The notes under the pieces are model-generated. The model had not been told where the DNA came from, ran no database searches, and was given only the letters and a program-made list of their open reading frames with translations. 64,000 nt of DNA, from positions 124,001-188,000 of the forward strand of contig JANUWF010002433.1 of assembly GCA_026120185.1 (NCBI GenBank), read 5' to 3'. How positions within the stretch are numbered: position 1 is the stretch's first letter; each line of letters starts with the position of its first letter. Below are positions 1-12,633 of the stretch, in pieces. The DNA comes from Voacanga thouarsii. Its lineage: Eukaryota; Streptophyta; Magnoliopsida; Gentianales; Apocynaceae. Both the position numbers and the translations under genes were made by a program.

Positions 1-164
1 TTATTTTGCCTTAAAGCTTGGGACACTAGGATCATGGTAGTAGTGAAATGAGTTGATTTAAAATTGAGGAAGTGGATTGTAGCTTGAATCTGATTAAGAT
101 TTGTATTTACCCATGCGGGGTTAGGTCAGCTATTCGAGACCTTGTTGTTGTGAACAAGAATCAG

Positions 165-964
165 GTAAGCTCCTGCATAAAACCTGTTTGATGCAAAAAT
201 GATTCCTTTTATGGCAAGCCAAATGTAGAGTGCATGGTCACTCATTTCTGTAAAGGCAATTGAGGATTATTTCCATTCTCATTTCAGACAAATAAATTAT
301 TTGTAAATCAAGGGACGGTTTTACTCAAAACCTAAAATTCTTTCTAAAACTAGTTTTGCCCCAAACTTTGGAATACCTTAATTGCCATTCTCAAGTGGCA
401 TTGTGTTTTGTTCATTTTCTCCCCAAGTGGGATATGTTACATTGAGTACTCAATGGGGGTAGACTGGTAGTACTAGTTTTGAAGAATAAGAGTGAGTCTT
501 CTGGCAGGAGGCCTCCTCCAGAAGATGAACTCAACTTAGAGAAACGTCATTACTACTTAGTCATGCCGGTCCGAGCTAGCAGTTTATATTTCAATCAAGT
601 GACTGTGTTTTGCCAGAATGGACACCCGGTTGTTGTTTGGGTATAGAGAAGGAGGAGTATCTTACCCGGTAGGCCGATCACCTACCTTTAGTCAGTCTGC
701 ACAAAGTGTCGGCATTCTGATCGGTTATGGGGCCCAACGTGTGGTAACCCATATCCCATTCTTTCGAGTGGTTGATTTCATTACTCGTGTATGGCTAGAT
801 AAGCCAAAACGCCACTCTTACTTTTGACTAATGCTTGATGCTTGCCAATGTTTCTCTTATAAAAGTTTCACACTTTGCATCCACGAACTGATTTCACTAA
901 ATACCCAAAGCACACACGGACTTACTGACATTTCTGTCTCATCACATTTCTATCATGATTTCAG
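165..964 (+). other. Possible intron within the LTR (conserved splice-like sites)
   Basis: A strong donor-like CAG/GTAAGC stands at 162-170, and an acceptor-like pyrimidine-rich stretch ending in TTTCAG/G stands at 960-965. The same pair occurs in the LTRs at 25506-29671 (28609-29409, 801 bp) and 10202-14571 (minus strand, 794 bp), and with one extra local duplication in the outer LTR ending at 46713 (836 bp). The conserved spacing of about 800 bp is what I see; splicing itself is inference. Two copies have a damaged site: the donor is GATAAG in the nested LTR near 40285, and the acceptor is altered near 20136. Confidence 0.3.
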
Positions 965-1218
965 GATGATCCTGCTGTGGAGTTGTGTGGATAGTAATAT
1001 CTGCTTTGGAAGAGAATGTGTCTTTTTGATTTTATGTATTGCTTTGGGGAGGCGAAAGTTGATAATTTTATTTATTGTTTTTGTTTTGGAATTCATGGAT
1101 TTATTCTTGAAGTTTTCTCTGGGTTGTAATAACTTTTTTAAGTTAAATATTATTTTTATTCCGCAATTTGTTTGTGTGACCTAGTTATAAAGACCCCTTG
1201 TCCTTTGGACGGGAAGAC

Positions 1219-1294
1219 ATCCCCGGCCCTGGCGGGCCTAAGAGTTGGGGTGCTACATCCCCGGTCCTGGCGGACCTAGGTAGCGGGGTGTTAC
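1219..1294 (+). repeat. 38-bp tandem duplication of the LTR terminus
   Basis: Two adjacent 38-bp units, 1219-1256 and 1257-1294, each begin ATCCCCGG and end in a TGCTAC or TGTTAC version of the LTR end. Other copies carry this segment once. Unit one has AAGAGTTGGGGTGCTAC where unit two has the usual GGTAGCGGGGTGTTAC, so the duplication has had time to diverge or joined two different LTR ends. Confidence 0.85.
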
Positions 1295-1295
1295 A

Positions 1296-4200
1296 GTTGA
1301 CACATATACTCATACTTACAACATTCTTTTGTAACTGCATCACTAAAATTTCCGCGTACAACTAGCACATCTTTGTTTAAAAAAATCAAACAAAATACCT
1401 CTTTTTTTGTCTAATAAAAACACTAATGCGATTATAAAAGGACAGACTAATTACAAAAACACACACAACAGGAATACTGTGTATCAACGTGGGCTTCTGA
1501 TGGTAAACCACCGTCGCATAGCACCGAAAGATTCCCCAGTCATACTTATGATAATGCCCTACATACTTGTCACATATACTCATACTTACAACATTCTTAT
1601 GCAACTGCATCACTAAAATTACCGCGTACAACTAGCACATCTTTGTTTAAAAAAATCTAACAAAATACCTCTCTTTTTTTTTCCAATAAAAACACTACAG
1701 GGATTATAAAAGGACAGACAAATTAGAAAAACACACACAACAAGAATATTGTGCATCATACGTGGGCTTCTGATGGTAAACCACCGTCGCAAAGCACCGA
1801 AAGGTTCCCCAATCATGCTTATATTGACGCCCCATATACTTGGCACATATACTCATATTTACAAGAAACATTTGCAACTGCATCACTAAAATTACAGCGT
1901 ACAACTAGCCCACATCTTTGTTTAAATAAAATCAAACAAAACACCTCTTTTTTTGTCCAATAAAAACACTACTGGGATTATAAAAGAACAGACTAATTAG
2001 AAAAACACACACAATAGGAATACTGTGCATCATATGTGGGCTTCTTATGGTAAACCACCGTCGCAAAGCACCGAAAGATTCCCCAATCATGCTTATGTTG
2101 ACTCCCCATATACTTGGCACATATACTCATACTTACAACGAACTTTTGTAAATGCATCACTAAAATTACCGCATACAACTAGCACATCTTTGTTAAAAAA
2201 AAATCAAACAAAATACCTCTTTTTTTGTCCAATAAAAACATTACTGAGATTTAAAAGAACAAAATAATTTAAAAAACACACATAACAGAAATACTGTGCT
2301 TCAAACGTGGGCTTCTGATGGTAAACCACCGTCGCAAAGCACTGAAAGGATCCCTATTCATGATTATGTTGAAGCCCAAATACTGGGTACATATACTCAT
2401 ACTTACAACATTCTTTTGCAACTGCATCACTAAAATTACCACGTATAACTAGCACATATTTGTTTAAAAAAATCAAACAAAATACCTCTTTTTTTTGTCC
2501 AATGAAAACACTACTGCAATTATAAATGGATAGACTAATTAGAAAAACACACACAACGGGAATACAGTGCATCATACGTGGGCTTCTGATGGTAAACTAC
2601 CGTCGCAAAGCACCAAAAGATTCCGCAATCAAGCTTATTTTGACGCCCCATATACTTGGAACATATACTCATACTTACAACATTCTTTTTCAACTGCATC
2701 ACTAAAATTACTACGTACAACTAGCACATATTTGTTTAAAAAATAAAACAAAATACCTCTTTTTTTTTTCCAATAAAAACACTACTGCGATTATAAAAGG
2801 ACAAACTAATTAGAAAAACACACACAACTGAAATACTGTGCATCAAACGTGGGATCCTGATGGTAAACCATCGTCGCAAAGCAACGAAAGGTTCCACAAT
2901 CATGCTTATGTTGACGCCCCATATCCTTGGCACATATACTCATACTTACAACTTTCTTTTCCAACTGCATCACTAAAATTACCGCGTACAATTAGCACAT
3001 CTTTGTTTTAAAAAATCAAACAAATTAACACTTTTTTTATCCAATAAATACACTACTGGGATTATAAAAGGAAAGACTAATTAGAAAAATACACACAACA
3101 GGAATACTGTACATTATACGTGGGCTTCTGATGGTAAATCCCTGCTTATGATGACGCCCAATATACTTGGCACATATACTCATACTTACAACATTCTTTT
3201 GCAACTGCATCACTAAAATTACCGCGTACAACTAGCACATCTTTGTATAAAAAAATCAAACAAAATACATCTTTTTTTGTCTACTAAAAACAGTACTGCG
3301 AATATAAAAGGAAAGACTAATTAGAAAAAGACAGACAACGAGAATACTGCCCATCATACGTGGGCTTCTGATGGTAAACCATCGTCGCAAAGCACCGAAA
3401 GGTTCCCCAATCATGCTTCTGTAGACGCCCCATACACTTGGCACAAGTACTCACACTTACAACATTCTTTTGCAACTGCATCTCTAAAATTTCCGCGTAC
3501 AACTAACACAACTTTCATTTAAAAAAATCAAACAAAATACCCCCTCTTTTGTCCAATAAATACATTACTGGGATTATAAAAGAACAGACTAAATAGAAAA
3601 ACACACACAACAGGAATACTGTGCATCATACGTAAGCTTCTGATTGTAAACCACCATTGCAAAGCACCGAAAGGTTGCCCAATCAAGCTTATGTTGACGC
3701 CCTATATACTTGGCACATTTACTCATACTTACAATATTCTTTTACAACTTCATCACTACAATTACCGCGTACAACTAGCACATCTTTGTAAAAAAAAAAA
3801 TCCAACAAAATACCTCTTTTTTTGTCCAATAAAAACACTTCTGGGATTATAAATGGACAGACTAATTAAAAAAACACCCACAATAGGAATATTGTGCATC
3901 ATACGTGGGTTTCTAATGGTAAACCACCGTCGTAAAGCACTGAAAGGTTCCCCAATCATGCTCATGATGACGCCCCAGATACTTGGCAGTTGGCACATAT
4001 ACTCATACTTACAACAAACTTTTGCAAATGCAGCACTAAAATTACCGCGTACAACTAGCACATTTTTGTTTAAAAAAATCAGACAAATTAACTATTATTT
4101 TGTCCAATAAAAACACTACTGAGTTATAAAAGGACAGACTAATTAGAAAAACACACACAACAGGAACATTGTACATCATACGTGGGCTTCTGATGGTAAG

Positions 4201-7200
4201 TCCCTGCTTATGCTGACGCCCCATATACTCGGCACATATACTCATATTTACAACATTCTTTTGCAACTGCATCACAAAAATTACCGCGTACAACTAGCAC
4301 ATCTTTGTATAAAAAAATGAAACAAAATACATCTTTTATTGTCTACTAAAAACACTACTGCGAATATAAAAGTACAGACTAATTAGAAAAAGTCACATAA
4401 CAGGAATACTGTCCATCATACGTGGGCTTCTGATGGTAAACCATCGTCACAAAGCACCGAAAGGTTCCCCAATCATGCTTCTTTAGACGCCCCATATACT
4501 TGGCACATATACTAACACTTACAACATTATTTTGCAACTGCATCACTAAAATTACCTCGTACAACTAGCACATCTTTGTTTAAAAAATCAAACAAAATAC
4601 CTCTATTTCTGTCCAATAAAAACACTACTGGGGTTATAGAAGGATAGACTAATTAGACAAACACACATAACATGAATACTGTACATCATACATGGGCTCC
4701 TGATGGTCAACCACCGTCGCAAAGCATTGAAAGGTTCCCCATTCATGCTTATGTTGACGCCCCATATACTTGGCACATATACTCATACTTACAACATTCT
4801 TTTGCAACTGCATCACAAAAATTACCGTGTACAACTAGCACTTCTTTGTTTAAAAAAATTTAACAAAATACCTCATTTTTTTCCAATAAAAACACTACTT
4901 GGATTATAAAAGGACAGACTAATAAGAAAAATACACACAACAAGAATACTGTGCATCATACGTGGGCTTCTGATGGTAAACCACCGTCGCAAAGCACTGA
5001 AAGGTTCCCTATTCATGCTTATATTGACACCCCGTATACTTGGCACATATATTCATACTTACAACATTATTTTCAAACTGCATCACTAAAATTACAGCGT
5101 ACAACAAGCACACATCTTTGTTTAAATAAAAGCAAACAAAACACCTCTTTTTTTGCCCAATAAAAACACTACTAGGGTTATAAAAGGAAAGACTAATTAG
5201 ACAAACACACACAACAGTAATACTGTGCTTCATACGTGGGCTTCTGATGGTAAACCACCGTCGCAAAGCATTGAAAGGTTCCCCATTTACGCTTGTGTTG
5301 ACGCCCCATATACTTGGCACATATACTCATACTTACAACATTCTTTTGCAACTGCATCACTACAATTAGAGCGTACAACTAGGACATCTTTGTTTAAAAA
5401 AATCTAACAAAATACCTCCCTTTTTTTTCCATTAAAAACACTATTGGGATTAGAAAAGGACAGACTAATTAGAAAAACACACACAACAGGAATACTGTGC
5501 TTGATACCTGGGATTCTGATGGTAAACCACCGTCGCAAAGCACCGAAAGTTCCCCCAATCATGCTTATGTTGACGCCCCATACACTTGGCACATATACTC
5601 ATACTTACAACAAACTTTTGCAAACGCAGCACTAAATTTACCGCGTACCACAAGCACATCTTTATTTAAAAAAATCAAACAAAATACAGTTTTTTTTGTC
5701 CAATAAAAATATTACTGAGATTTAAAAAGATAAAATAATTAGAAAAACACACACAACAGGAATACTGTGCATCATACGTGGGCTTCTGATGGCAAACCAC
5801 CATCGCAAAGCACTGAAAGGTTCCCTATTCATGATTATGTTGAAGCCCCATATACCTGGCACATATACTCATACTTACAACATTGTTTTGCAACTGCATC
5901 ACTACAATTACCGCGTACAACTAGCACATCTTTGTTTAATAAAATCCTATAAAATACCTCTTTTTTTGTCCAATAAAAACACTTTGGGGATTATAAATGG
6001 ACAGACTAACTAAAAAAACACACAGAATAGGAATATTGTGCATCATACGTGGGTTTCTAATAGTAAACCACCGTCGTAAAGCACTGAAAGGTTCCCCAAT
6101 CGTGCTTATGACGACTCCCCAGATACTTGCCAGTTGGCACATATACTCATACTTACAACATTCTTTTGCAACTGCATCACAAAAATTACCGCGTACAACT
6201 AGCACAACTTTGTTTAAAAAAATCAAACAAATTCACTCTTTTTTTGTCCAATAAAAACACTATTGGGATTATAAAAGGACAGACTAATTAGAAAAACACA
6301 CACAACAGGAACACTGTACATCATACATGGGCTTCTGATGGTGAATCCCTGCTTATGCTGACGCCCCATATACATGGCACATATACTCATACTTACAACA
6401 TTCTTTTGCAACTGCATCACTAAAATTACCGCGTACAACTATCACATCTTTCTTTAAAAAAATCAAAGAAAATACCTCTTTTTTTGTCCAATAAAAACAT
6501 TACTGAGATTTAAAAGGACAGAATAATTTAAAAAACACACACAACAGGAATACTATGCTTCATACGTGTGCTTCTGATGGTAAACCACCGTCGCAAAGCA
6601 CCGAAAGGTTCCCCAATCAAGCTTATGTTGACGGCCTATGTATTTAGCACATATACTCATACTTACAACATTCTTTTGTAACTACATATACTAAAACTTA
6701 CAATATTCTTTTGCAACTGCATCGCAAAAAATTACCGTGTACAACTACCACATCTTTGTTTAAAAAAACCTAACAAAATACCTCTTTTTTTTTTCCAATA
6801 AAAACACTATTAGGATTATAAAAGGACAGACTAATTAGAAAAACACACACAACAGGAATACTGTTCATCATACGTGGGATTCCGTTGGTAAACCACCGTC
6901 GCAAAGCACCGAAAGGTTCTCCAATCATGCTTATGTTGATGCCCCTTACACTTGGCACATATACTCATACTTACAACAAACTTTTGCAAATGCAGCACTA
7001 AAATTACCGCGTACAACTAGCACATCTTTGTTTAAAAAAATCAAACAAATTAACTCTCTTTTTGTCCAATGAAAACACTATTGGCATAATAAAAGGACAG
7101 ACTAATTAGACAAACACACACAACAGGAATACTGTGCATCATACGTGGTCTTCCGTTGCTAAACCACTGTCGTAAAGCCCCGAATAGTTCCCCAATCATG

Positions 7201-10200
7201 TTTATGTTGACACCCCATACACTTGGCACATATAGTCACACTTACAACATTCTTTTGCAACTACATCACAAAAATTACCGCGTACTCCAAGCACATCCTT
7301 CTTTAAAAAAATCAAATAAAATAATCTTTTTTTGTCCAATAAAAACACTACTGGGATTATAAAAGGACAGACTAATTAGAAAAACACACACAATAGGAAT
7401 ACTGTACATCATACGTGGGCTCCTGATGGTAAATCCCCGTCGCAAAGCACCGAAAAATTCCACAATCATGCTTATGCTGACGCCTCATATACTTGGCAAA
7501 TATACTCATACTTACAACACTTTTTTCCAACTGCATCAGTAAAATTACCGCGTACAACTAGCACATCTTTGAATAAAAAAATCAAACAAAATACATCTTT
7601 TTTTGTCTAATAAAAACACTACTGCGATTATAATAGGACAGACTAATTAGAAAAACACACACAACAGGAATAGTGTCCATCATACATTGGCTTCTGATGG
7701 TAAACCATCGTCGCAAAGCACCGAAATGTTCCCTAATCATGCTTTTGTAGACGCCCCATACACTTTGCACATATACTCATACTTACAACATTCTTTTTCA
7801 ACTGCATCACTAAATTTACCGCGTAGAACTAGCATATCGTTGTTTAAAATAATCAAACAAAATACCTCTTTTTTTGTCCAATAAAAACACTACTGGGATT
7901 ATAAAAGGACAGACTATTTAGAAAAACTCACACAACAGGAATACTGTCCATCATACGTGGGCTTCAGATGGTAAACCACCGTCGCAAAGCACCGAAAGGT
8001 TCCCAATCATGCTATGTTGACGGCCTATGTACTTGGCACATATACTCATACTTACAACATTCTTTTGCAATTACACTACTAAAATTATCGCGTACAACTA
8101 GCTCATCATTGTTTAAAAAAATCAAACAAAATACCTCTTTTTTTGTCCAATAAAAACAATACTGGGATTATAAAAGGACAGCCTAATTAGAAAATCACAC
8201 ACAACAGGAATACTGTGTATCATACGTGGGCTTCTGATGGTAAACCACCGTCGCAAAGCACTGAAAGGTTCCCCATTCATGCTTTTGTTGACGCCCGAAA
8301 TACTTGGCACATATACTCATACTTACAACATTATTTTGCAACTGCATCACTAAAATTACCGCGTACTACTAGCACAACTTTGTTAAATGAAATCTATCAA
8401 AATACCTCATTTTTTGTCCAAAAAAAACACTACTGGGATTATAAAAGGACAGACTAATTAGAAAAACACAAACAACTGGAATACTGTGCATCATGCGTGG
8501 GCTTCTGATGGTAAACCACCGTCGCAAAGCACCGAAAGCTTCCCCAATCATTCTTGTATTGACGCGCTCTGTACTTGGTACATATACTCATACTTACAAC
8601 ATTCTTTTGCAACTGCGTCACTACAATTACCGCGTACAACAAACACATCTTTGATTAAAAAAATCAAACAAAATACTTCTTTTTTTGTCCAATAAAAAAA
8701 CTACTGCGATTATAAAAGGGCATACTAATTAGAGAAACACATACAACAGGAATACTGTGCGTCAAATGTAGGCTTCTGATGGTAAACCACCATCGCAAAG
8801 CACCGAAAGGTTTCCCAATCATGTTTTTGTTGACGCCCCATATACTTGGCACATATACTCATATTTACAACATACATTTGCTACTGCGTCACTAAAATTA
8901 CCGCGTACAACTAGCACATCTTTGTTTAAAAAAATCAAACAAAATTCCTCTTTTTTTGTCCAATAAAAACACTACTGAGATTTAAAAAGACAGGCTAATT
9001 AGAAAAACACACACATCAGGAATACTGTGCTTCATACGTGGGTTTCTGATGATAAACCACCGTCGCAAAGTACCGAAAGGTTCCCCAATCATGCTATGTT
9101 GACGTCCTATGTACTTGGCACATATACTCATACTTACAACATTCTTTTGCAATTACATCACTAAAATTATCGCTTACAACTAGCTCATCTTTGTTTAAAA
9201 AAATCAAACAAAATACCTCTTTTTTTGTCCAATAAAAACGCTACTGGGATTATAAATGGACAGACTAATTTGAAAATCACACACAACATGAATACTGTGT
9301 ATCATACGTGGGCATCTGATGGTAAACCACCGTCACCAAGCACTGAAAGGTTCCCCATTCATGCTTATGTTGCTGCCCCATATACTTGGCACATATACTC
9401 ATACTTACAACATTCTTTTGCAACTGCATCACTAAAATTACCGCGTACAACTAGCACAACATTGTTAAAAAAAATAAAAAAAATACCTCTTTTTTTGTCC
9501 AATAAAAATCCTACTGGGATTATAAAAGGACGGACTAATTAGAAAAACACACACAACAGAAATGCTGTGCATCATACGTGGGCTTCTGATGGTAAACCAC
9601 CGTCACAAAGCACAGAAAGGTTCCCCTATCATGATTTTGTTAACGGCCTATATACTCGGCACATATACTCATACTTACAACATTCTTTTGCAACTGCATC
9701 ACTACAATTAGAGCGTACAACAAGGACATCTTTGTTTTAAAAAAATGCAACAAAATACCTCTGTTTTTGTCCAATTAAAACACTACTGGGATTATAATAG
9801 GACAGACTAGTTAGACAAACACACACAACAGGAATACTGTGCATCATACGTGGGCTTCTAATGGTAAACCACCGTCGCAAAGGACCGAAAGTTTCCCCAA
9901 TCATGTTTATGTTGACGCCCCATATACTTGGCACATATACTGATACTTAAAACAAACTTTTGCAAATGCATCACTAAAATTACCGCGTACAACTAGCACA
10001 TTTTTGTTTAAAAAAATCAAACAAAATACCACTTTTTTTGTCCAATAAAAACACTACTAGGATTTAAAAAGACAGACTAATTAGAAAAACACACACAACA
10101 GGAATAATGTGCTTCATACGTGGGTTTCTGATGATAAACCACCGTTGCAAAGCACTGAAAGGTTCCCCATTCATGCTTATGTTGACGTCCCATATACTTG

Positions 10201-10201
10201 G
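1296..10201. repeat. Satellite block 1 (about 270-bp monomers, about 33 copies)
   Basis: Head-to-tail monomers recur every 268-273 bp. Landmarks in + orientation are: CACACACAACAGGAATACTG, then CATCATACGTGGGCTTCTG, GGTAAACCACCGTCGCAAAG, CACCGAAAGGTTCCCCAATC, ATGCTTATGTTGACGCCCC, ATATACTTGGCACATATAC, TCATACTTACAACATTC, TTACCGCGTACAACTAGC, an A7 tract, AATACCTC, a T7 tract, GTCCAATAAAAACAC, and ATTATAAAAGGACAG. Subfamilies are visible. Monomers near 3130, 4197 and 6347 lack about 40 bp between GATGGT(A/G)A and TGCTTATG. Monomers near 3985 and 6130 carry an extra TTGGCAG before TTGGCAC (near 6130 as TTGCCAG). GTG- or ATG-initiated ORFs of 60-100 codons appear on both strands of almost every monomer; they reflect low stop density in a repeated sequence, not genes. 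Confidence 0.95.
6651..6720 (+). repeat. 35-bp partial tandem duplication inside one monomer
   Basis: The segment starting ATATACTCATACTTACAAC (6651-6685) is repeated with changes at 6686-6720, so this monomer is longer than its neighbours. It looks like slippage or short-range unequal exchange within a single satellite unit. Confidence 0.8.
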
Positions 10202-12512
10202 TGTAACATCCCGAAGCCTAGGCCCGCCAGGGCCGAGGATGTCGCCCCGTCCAAAGGACAATGGGTCTTTATAACTTGGTCACACAAATAAAATTGCTGA
10301 AATAAAATAATAATTTAACTTAAAAATTTATTACAACCCAAAATACTCCAAGGGTAAATCCATGAAACTCCAGAACAAAAACCATAAAAAAATTATCCAC
10401 TATCGTCTCCCCAAAATAATACATAAAATCAAAAGACACATTCTCTTCCATGGCAGATATTACTAGCTACTCGACCCCACAGCAGGATCAACCTAAAATC
10501 ATGATAAAAAGGTGATGAGACAGAAATCTCTGTAACTCCGTGTGTGCTTTGGGTGTTTAGTGAAAACAGTTCGTGGATGCAAAGTGTGAAACTTTTATAA
10601 GAGAAACATTGGCAAGCATCAAACATTAGTCAAAATCAAGAGTGGCGTTTTAGCTTATCTAGCCGTACATAAGTAATGAAATCAACCACTCGAAAGAAAG
10701 GGATATGGGTTACCACACGTTGGGCCCCATAACCGGTCAGAATGCCGACACTTTGTGCAGACTGACAAAAGTAGGTGATCGGCCTACTAGGCAAGATGCT
10801 CCTCCTTCTCTATACCCAAATAACAACCGGGTGTCCATTCCAGTAAAACACAGTCACTTGACTGAAAACAAACTGCTAGCTCGGACCGGCATGACTCACT
10901 GGACTAACATCTTATCCAGGAAGGACTCACCCCTTAAAGATGGCCACCTGCTGAGAGACTTACCCTAACCCTTCAAAGACTAGTCCTAGTAGTCCACCCC
11001 TATTGAGTACTCAATGACGTTTCCCACTTGGGATAATATGAACGAAGCGTTGCTCTTCATGAAAATAGCAATTTGAGGGTTTCCAAAGTTTTGGGAGAAA
11101 TCAGTTTTGGAAAGAGTTTGAAGTTTGGAAAATCTGCTCATTAGCTTTTAAATAATTTAAGTGTTGGAAATAAGAACGAATTCAACCCTCAATTGCGTTC
11201 AGATAAATGAGTGTCCATACACTCCACATTTAGCTTGCCATAAGGAAAACATTTTTCACATCGATAGGTTTTATGCAGGAGCTTACCTTATTCTTGCTCA
11301 CAACAACAAGGTCTCGAACAGCTGACCTAACCCCACATGGGTACATACTAATCTTAATCAATTTCAAGTAAAAAACCAGTTCCTCAATTTTAAATCAATT
11401 CAATTCACTACTACCATGATCCTAGTGTCCCAAGCTTTAAAATAAAATAATAACTAAATAGGTTTATAAGCTAAGTTTAGTTTGTTATTTAAAATAATTA
11501 ATGGTTTGGGAAATAAATTCTAATAAGTTGAAAGTTTAAACCTTGTTAGGAAAAATTTAGAGTTTATTTGATCAAGAGTCATAGATGGTACTAGGTAAAA
11601 TAGTGATTTAATGATAGTTTAGTTGTTAGAAAATAATTGATAGCTAAAACTAGTTGAGATTAAATTTAATAAGCCTTTCTTGGAAAATAATAAGTAAATC
11701 CTTAAGGGTTTTGATTTAGTAAATATTTTACTAATTATGAATCATTCTCATAAAGCTTTAATTGATCTCTTTATTTTAAATAATATTTATTTATTTTATT
11801 TTCTAGCAAAATTATTATTTATTTGACTAAAATATCATTTATATATATAATAATTCCAAATCTACCCCTCCTAGGGTTTTTTGAAAATACTAGTAATATT
11901 ATTTTATTAAGTATTTTATGCATAAAGTGAAAATTAGTTTTAGGGACAACTATATCATGATCAAATTTCTATGGCCATCCTCAATCAAGAACATACACAA
12001 TCCTTCAATTCATTAAATCATCCAAATCTTGCATATAGGCATAGATCTAAATTTATTAAGACATGATTTAAACTTTACTAGTATAAATATGATCATGGCT
12101 TCAATATTCTAGTCATGCATATAACTCCTATTCACCAAAGGTGACAATCTCTAGCATACTTCATCACACATACTACCTATGACATGCATCAGACTCAATT
12201 CCACATACAACCAACCAATATAATCCTTCCATGCATAAATCCCATCTCTTTCACAATCATACATGTACTCATACTTCAATCATCAACAACACATACTCAA
12301 TCCCATCGCCATTCATCTTTTAACAACATCATCCTAGAGACATGATTCTAGAGTTTAAAAGAAAGATTGAAGGTACTTACTTGGTTGATGAATGCTTTGA
12401 AGGAGTTTAGAGTAGATCCCAACTCCTAGATGGCTAACCTTGTCCAAGAGAGATGGCGAGAACAAGATTATGGAAGGAGAAGTCATCCGGCCAAAGAAGA
12501 GTGATTTCGGCC

Positions 12513-12514
<2 letters not shown>

Positions 12515-12563
<49 letters not shown>

Positions 12564-12633
12564 AGAAGAAGAAGAAGAAGAAGAAGAAGAAGAAGAAGAA
12601 GAAGAAGAAGAAGAAGAAGAAGAAGAAGAAGAA
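12515..12633 (+). repeat. (GA)n-(GAA)n purine tract, 119 bp
   Basis: An uninterrupted purine strand: about 23 GA units followed by about 25 GAA units. The same site in the other LTR copies has only a short GA/CT run (22198-22256, 41565-41597, 44285-44329, 27411-27428), so the GAA part is an expansion specific to this copy. The poly-Glu/Lys, poly-Arg and poly-Phe ORFs that cross it are artefacts of the microsatellite. Confidence 0.95.

Larger units (their letters stand above)
1..1295 (+). mobile_element. 3' portion of a long Tekay/Del-type LTR (truncated by window start)
   Basis: This is the 3' third of the long LTR family that recurs through the window. It is recognised by landmarks shared with the other copies: AAAGCTTGGGACACTAG near the start, the CAGGTAAGCTCCTGC element at about 162, the GGGGCCCAACGTGTGGTAACC block at about 729, TTGTAATAA, and a terminal GC-rich segment ending in TGTTACA. 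The rest of the LTR lies upstream of the window. No internal retroelement sequence follows; satellite resumes directly at 1296, so this is either a solo LTR or a 3' LTR. Short ORFs here (for example 618-827 and 831-1184) are partly conserved in other LTR copies but match no family I recognise, and I treat them as non-coding. Confidence 0.85.

Noticed and set aside
1184..1195. TATA-like GTTATAAAGACC near the LTR 3' end as the element's promoter
   Set aside because: It lies only about 110 bp from the LTR end and downstream of the putative leader features; a promoter there would leave almost no R-U5. Kept only as a conserved motif.
1296..10201. CRISPR-like regular repeats
   Set aside because: The repeats are contiguous 270-bp satellite monomers without unique spacers, in a plant-type genome.
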